This document shows, in pieces, positions 31,654 to 35,120 of a stretch of DNA of 35,120 nt. The stretch comes from Caldifarciminota bacterium (GTDB lineage: Bacteria > SDB-A), in the NCBI GenBank assembly GCA_016929715.1, contig JAFGIG010000057.1, positions 1 through 35,120 of the forward strand, written 5' to 3'. A model generated the notes under the pieces. That model did no database searches. It had not been told where the DNA came from and saw only the letters and a list, made by a program, of their open reading frames with translations. Numbering within the stretch: position 1 is the stretch's first letter; every line of letters starts with the position of its first letter. Position numbers and translations under genes: made by a program.

Positions 31654-33648
31654 TTAGCTTTCAATCTTGTAGCAAATATGAATCCTGCAGGCGGCCAGCC
31701 TGAAGCGATAGAAAAGCTGACGGATATTTACATAAAAGGCGGAAGACAGGCTGTTTTGCTTGGCGTAACAGGTTCCGGCAAGACATTCGTCCTCGCCAAT
31801 CTGATAAAAAATATTCAAAAACCCGTTCTCGTCATATCCCACAACAAAACACTCGCGGCTCAGATATACGCGGAACTTTCATGCTTTTTTCCTGACAACG
31901 CCGTCGAGTATTTCATAAGTTATTACGATTATTATCAGCCCGAAGCCTATCTTCCGCAGACGGACACATATATTGCCAAAGACGCCAGCGTCAACGAAGC
32001 CATAGACAGATTACGCCTCAGGGCTACAGCTTCGGTCGTATCGAGAAGAGACGTCATAGTGGTCTCATCCGTCTCCTGCATATACAACATAGGGTCGCCA
32101 AAAGTCTTCAGAGCCGGCAGTATAGAGATAGCAAAAGGAGACAGGATGACTCCCCAGTCTCTCGCGAGAAAACTCATAGACATTCACTATACGAGAAATG
32201 ATATAGAGACAGCCCCCGGAATTTTCAGAATAAAAGGGGATTCGGTTGACCTTTATCCCGCTTATGAATCAAAAAGGTTTTTCAGGATTGAATTTTTCGG
32301 CGACGAGATTGAGAAAATTAGCATAGTTTCTTTTCCCGATTTCAGGACAGAGGGGGAGATTGACAGAGCTGTAATTTTCCCCGCCAAGCAGTATCTAATT
32401 GAAAAAGATGCTATTCCGAAAGCCATGGAAAGTATAGAGAAAGAACTGCGCGAAAGGACGGAGTATTTCAGGAATAAAGGAAGGTTTTTAGAGGCTCAGA
32501 GGCTCGAACAGAGGACTCATTCGGATCTGGAGATGATAGATAACTTCGGTTACTGCCAGGGTATAGAAAATTATTCAAGGCATCTTTCGGGAAGGCCTCC
32601 CGGATCCAAACCGTGGTGTCTCATTGATTATTTTCCCGAAGATTTTTTAATAGTGATAGACGAATCGCACGCTACAATTCCTCAGATAAGAGCGATGGAG
32701 CTCGGCGACAGATCGCGGAAAGAGACGCTGATTGAATTCGGATTCAGGCTTCCTTCAGCTCTCGACAACAGGCCGCTCAAGTTTGAAGAATTTTGTGAAC
32801 TGGCAAAGAAGACTCTGTATATGTCTGCCACCCCTGCTCTCTACGAAAAGCAGAGGGCTGGTCCTGAAAATATTGTCGAGTTGATAGTCAGACCGACAGG
32901 CATAGTCGATCCTGTAATAGAAGTCTGTCCCACTGCCGGACAGATTGACGTGATAATAAAAAAAGCAAAAGAAACCGTCGAAAGAGGGGAAAGGGTCATA
33001 GTGACCACCCTGACAAAAAAGTCAGCTGAAGAGTTCTCTGATTTTCTCAGGGGAGAAGACATGAAAGTCGCGTATCTTCATTCCGAGATAAAAGCTCTGG
33101 ACCGGGTTGAAATACTGAGGTCTTTAAGACTCGGCGATTTCGATGTCATCGTCGGGGTAAACCTCCTGAGGGAAGGGCTTGATTTGCCTGAAGTGGGCTT
33201 AGTCATGATACTCGACGCGGACAGGGAGGGTTTTCTCAGAAGCGAGACGTCGATAGTTCAGACTGCAGGGAGGGCGGCGAGGAATCTGTGCGGAAAGGTG
33301 ATTCTCTTCGCGGATGAGATAACCGATTCAATAAAAAGAGCCTTGAACGAAACCAAGAGAAGAAGAAAGATACAGGATGAATTCAATAAAAGATACGGAG
33401 TCGTCCCCAGATCGATAATCAAGACGAGAGAGGAGATAATGGCGGCGACTTCCATCGCCGAAGTCAGGGAGAAAAAACAGGAAGAGTTCTTTCCCGAAGA
33501 CGAGTCCGGCAATTTAACCAGAATTGAAATCATGGAAAAAATAGAGTCACTCGTCAGAGAGATGAAAAAAGCCGCCGAAGAACTCGAGTTCGAGAGAGCC
33601 GCAATTTTAAGGGACAGGGTAAAAAAGCTTAGGGACAGGATAATGTAA
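31651..33648 (+). CDS. uvrB: Excinuclease ABC subunit B, UvrB, probable AUU start
   Basis: UvrB verifies DNA damage in nucleotide excision repair between UvrA and UvrC. Domain marks are Walker A GVTGSGKTF, SHNKTLAAQ, the beta-hairpin region YYDYYQPEAYLPQTDTYI, Walker B-like DESHATIPQI, the VTTLTKKSAEE and VGVNLLREGLDLPEV helicase motifs, QTAGRAARN, and a C-terminal UVR domain (MKKAAEELEFERAAILRDR). The family begins F-x-L...P-x-G-D-Q-P; here FNLVANMNPAGGQP, so the conserved Phe lies before ATG 31678 and the protein should begin at ATT 31651 (665 residues). The D of GDQP is G here. The upstream stop is only 1 nt away. Confidence 0.93.
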   Translation: MLAFNLVANMNPAGGQPEAIEKLTDIYIKGGRQAVLLGVTGSGKTFVLANLIKNIQKPVLVISHNKTLAAQIYAELSCFFPDNAVEYFISYYDYYQPEAYLPQTDTYIAKDASVNEAIDRLRLRATASVVSRRDVIVVSSVSCIYNIGSPKVFRAGSIEIAKGDRMTPQSLARKLIDIHYTRNDIETAPGIFRIKGDSVDLYPAYESKRFFRIEFFGDEIEKISIVSFPDFRTEGEIDRAVIFPAKQYLIEKDAIPKAMESIEKELRERTEYFRNKGRFLEAQRLEQRTHSDLEMIDNFGYCQGIENYSRHLSGRPPGSKPWCLIDYFPEDFLIVIDESHATIPQIRAMELGDRSRKETLIEFGFRLPSALDNRPLKFEEFCELAKKTLYMSATPALYEKQRAGPENIVELIVRPTGIVDPVIEVCPTAGQIDVIIKKAKETVERGERVIVTTLTKKSAEEFSDFLRGEDMKVAYLHSEIKALDRVEILRSLRLGDFDVIVGVNLLREGLDLPEVGLVMILDADREGFLRSETSIVQTAGRAARNLCGKVILFADEITDSIKRALNETKRRRKIQDEFNKRYGVVPRSIIKTREEIMAATSIAEVREKKQEEFFPEDESGNLTRIEIMEKIESLVREMKKAAEELEFERAAILRDRVKKLRDRIM

Positions 33649-33684
33649 AGCTTGAAGTTATTTACGGATATTGAAAAAATAAAA

Positions 33685-33713
33685 TTGAGTTATTGCCCTG
33701 GTTGATGTAAAAT
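33685..33713 (+). promoter_or_regulatory. gcvPB: Promoter of gcvPB
   Basis: TTGAGT and TAAAAT are spaced by 17 nt, with an 11-nt inverted repeat GTAAAATTTAC overlapping the -10. A second TATAAT at 33773-33778 lies close to the start codon without a clear -35. The gap 33649-33789 (141 nt) holds these and no recognisable terminator for uvrB or glycine riboswitch. Confidence 0.65.
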
Positions 33714-33789
33714 TTACGGTGGTTTTTCTGTCGATTATGAGTTTTAAGGCTTAAAGGGCTTTTTACCGAGAATATAATGCGGAGGAAGA

Positions 33790-35120
33790 ATGAGAGAACC
33801 CCTGTTGTTCGAAATGGATCAGGCAGAACCGGAAAACTACACGCCCGCACCGGAAAAAAACGCTGATTTCATACCCCAAAAATACCGCAGAAAAAACCCT
33901 CCTTTTCTTCCATCACCAGGGGAACAGGCTGTTGTCAGGCATTTTGTGAACTTGTCAACCCTAAACTATCATGTAGATAAAAACCTTTATCCTCTCGGTT
34001 CCTGCACAATGAAATATAACCCGAAAGTAAATGAAGACATGGCATCTTTGCCTCAATTTTCCAATCTGCACCCCATGGTTCCTGAAAAATTCGCTCAGGG
34101 AGCCCTGAGGGTGATAGGCGAGACACAGGACTTCCTCGCTGAACTGACCGGGTTCGATTCTGTCACGCTTCAGCCGGTCGCGGGAGCGCAGAGCGAGCTG
34201 ACAGGAATGTTTATAGTAAGAGCGCATTTTGACAATAAAGGCGAAAAGAAAACAAAAATTCTGGTTCCCGACACTGCGCACGGGACGAACCCTGCCACCG
34301 CGGCTCTGGCGGGATATGAAGTGGTCACTGTAAAGTCTTCAGGCGAGGGAATACTCTTTCCTCAAGACGTAGCCGAAAAATTTGACGAAGACACAGCCGC
34401 GCTGATGGTAACCAATCCCAACACTCTGGGACTTTACGAGAAAAATCTTAAGGAAATATGCAGGATAGTCCACGAAAAAGGCGGGTTGGTCTATATGGAC
34501 GGCGCGAACCTGAACGCTCTTCTCGGAATAGTCAAGCCGGCAAAGCTCGGAGTGGATATTCTCCACTTCAACCTGCATAAAACCTTTTCATCTCCCCATG
34601 GCGGAGGCGGTCCCGGAGGGGGAGGTATAGCAGTGACCGAAGAACTCAAAAAGCATCTTCCTGTCCCGCAAATTGAAAGACAAGAGGATTTGTGGAGGCT
34701 GAACTGTTCCGCCGAAAACTCCATAGGGCAGGTTCATACTTTCTACGGCAATTTCGGCGTTGTCCTCAGGGCATACTGTTACCTTATGAGAATGGGCATA
34801 GACGGGCTAAAAGAGGTTTCAAAAGGGGCAATAATCAACGCCAACTATCTGAGAGAGGCTCTGAAAGAAAACTACAAGCTTCCCTACGACAAAACATGCA
34901 TGCACGAGGCGGTCTTTTCAGGAGAAGAGCAGAAAAAAAGAGGCGTTAAAACGCTCGATATCGCAAAAGCTCTTCTCGACAGGGGATTCCACGCCCCGAC
35001 AATATACTTTCCTCTCATCGTCAGTGAAGCGATAATGATAGAGCCGACTGAGACGGAGTCGAAAAAAACTCTGGATTCTTTCATCGAAGCGATGAAAGAC
35101 ATAGACAAAATGACAAGGGA
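33790..35120 (+). CDS. gcvPB: Glycine dehydrogenase (decarboxylating) subunit 2, 3' end outside window
   Basis: This is the C-terminal, PLP-binding half of the split P-protein of the glycine cleavage system. It decarboxylates glycine and passes the aminomethyl group to lipoyl-GcvH. Recognised segments are YPLGSCTMKYNPK, LQPVAGAQSELTGM, TAHGTNPATAALAGYEVV, MVTNPNTLGLYE, YMDGANLNALLG, and the PLP-lysine region NLHKTFSSPHGGGGPG. The start ATG has GGAGG upstream and gives the usual REPLLFE beginning. The track omits it because it is open to the window edge: 443 codons are visible of about 480-500. The partner gcvPA is not upstream. Confidence 0.95.
   Translation, partial: MREPLLFEMDQAEPENYTPAPEKNADFIPQKYRRKNPPFLPSPGEQAVVRHFVNLSTLNYHVDKNLYPLGSCTMKYNPKVNEDMASLPQFSNLHPMVPEKFAQGALRVIGETQDFLAELTGFDSVTLQPVAGAQSELTGMFIVRAHFDNKGEKKTKILVPDTAHGTNPATAALAGYEVVTVKSSGEGILFPQDVAEKFDEDTAALMVTNPNTLGLYEKNLKEICRIVHEKGGLVYMDGANLNALLGIVKPAKLGVDILHFNLHKTFSSPHGGGGPGGGGIAVTEELKKHLPVPQIERQEDLWRLNCSAENSIGQVHTFYGNFGVVLRAYCYLMRMGIDGLKEVSKGAIINANYLREALKENYKLPYDKTCMHEAVFSGEEQKKRGVKTLDIAKALLDRGFHAPTIYFPLIVSEAIMIEPTETESKKTLDSFIEAMKDIDKMTR

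Noticed and set aside
33714-33789. Possible glycine riboswitch before gcvPB
   Set aside because: The leader is only about 70 nt and lacks the conserved tandem aptamer sequences.
1-35120. CRISPR arrays, insertion sequences, prophage genes, toxin-antitoxin pairs
   Set aside because: No regularly spaced repeats, transposase or phage motifs, or paired small ORFs were found on either strand.

Overview
The window is a gene-dense, moderately AT-leaning bacterial chromosome segment with almost no intergenic space. About 17.5 kb of the left end runs as one + strand series of overlapping genes. The organism looks diderm: there is an outer-membrane beta-barrel protein and there are several lipoproteins. 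It has a PilT-type pilus motor, the MEP isoprenoid route (ispE) and a bacterial geranylgeranylglyceryl phosphate synthase homologue. This mix suggests an uncultured lineage near the FCB superphylum (WOR-3/Stahlbacteria, TA06 or Cloacimonadota-like), but that placement is an inference. No phage, transposon, CRISPR array or restriction island was seen.

Layout. 1-7076: end of an M24 peptidase, queC-queE (queuosine), a VanZ-like fusion protein, tatD, rsmA/ksgA, a beta-barrel protein, a lipoprotein, and a UbiA-family phosphoribosyltransferase. 7087-12063: pilT, thpR, recA-recX, the GGGP synthase homologue, ispE, and a tRNA-Gln placed directly against the ispE stop. 12081-17535: prs, rplY, pth, rpsF-ssb-rpsR-rplI, coaX, tsaE, tsaB. 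17489-22949: a surface-polysaccharide group (flippase on -, FemAB-like protein, polysaccharide deacetylase and glycosyltransferase on +), a tiny frame-disrupted zinc ribbon, a second 2H phosphoesterase and a bidirectional terminator. 22970-27159: a lipoprotein on - with a consensus promoter, nusA behind a terminator-bearing leader, infB, and a CAT-anticodon tRNA on -. 27214-33648: a YhaM-like exonuclease, an M50 protease, a lipoprotein, a membrane protein and uvrB. 33790-end: gcvPB behind its own promoter, running off the window.

Genes connect functionally in several places. prs makes PRPP, which the UbiA-family enzyme is predicted to consume together with a polyprenyl phosphate. ispE supplies isoprenoid precursors for that enzyme and for the GGGP synthase homologue. 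tsaE and tsaB act in t6A synthesis, and nusA and infB are a classic pair. Thirteen junctions use a 4-nt NTGA stop/start overlap, five of them with TTG starts.

The strongest second-look items are: a probable AUU start codon for uvrB; a palindromic -10 element that could drive two divergent leaderless genes; the archaeal-type lipid enzyme beside ispE; a frame-disrupted double zinc knuckle; and a terminator in the nusA leader. No large undescribed system was recognised. The least explained genes are the beta-barrel/lipoprotein pair and the lipoprotein/membrane-protein pair upstream of uvrB.
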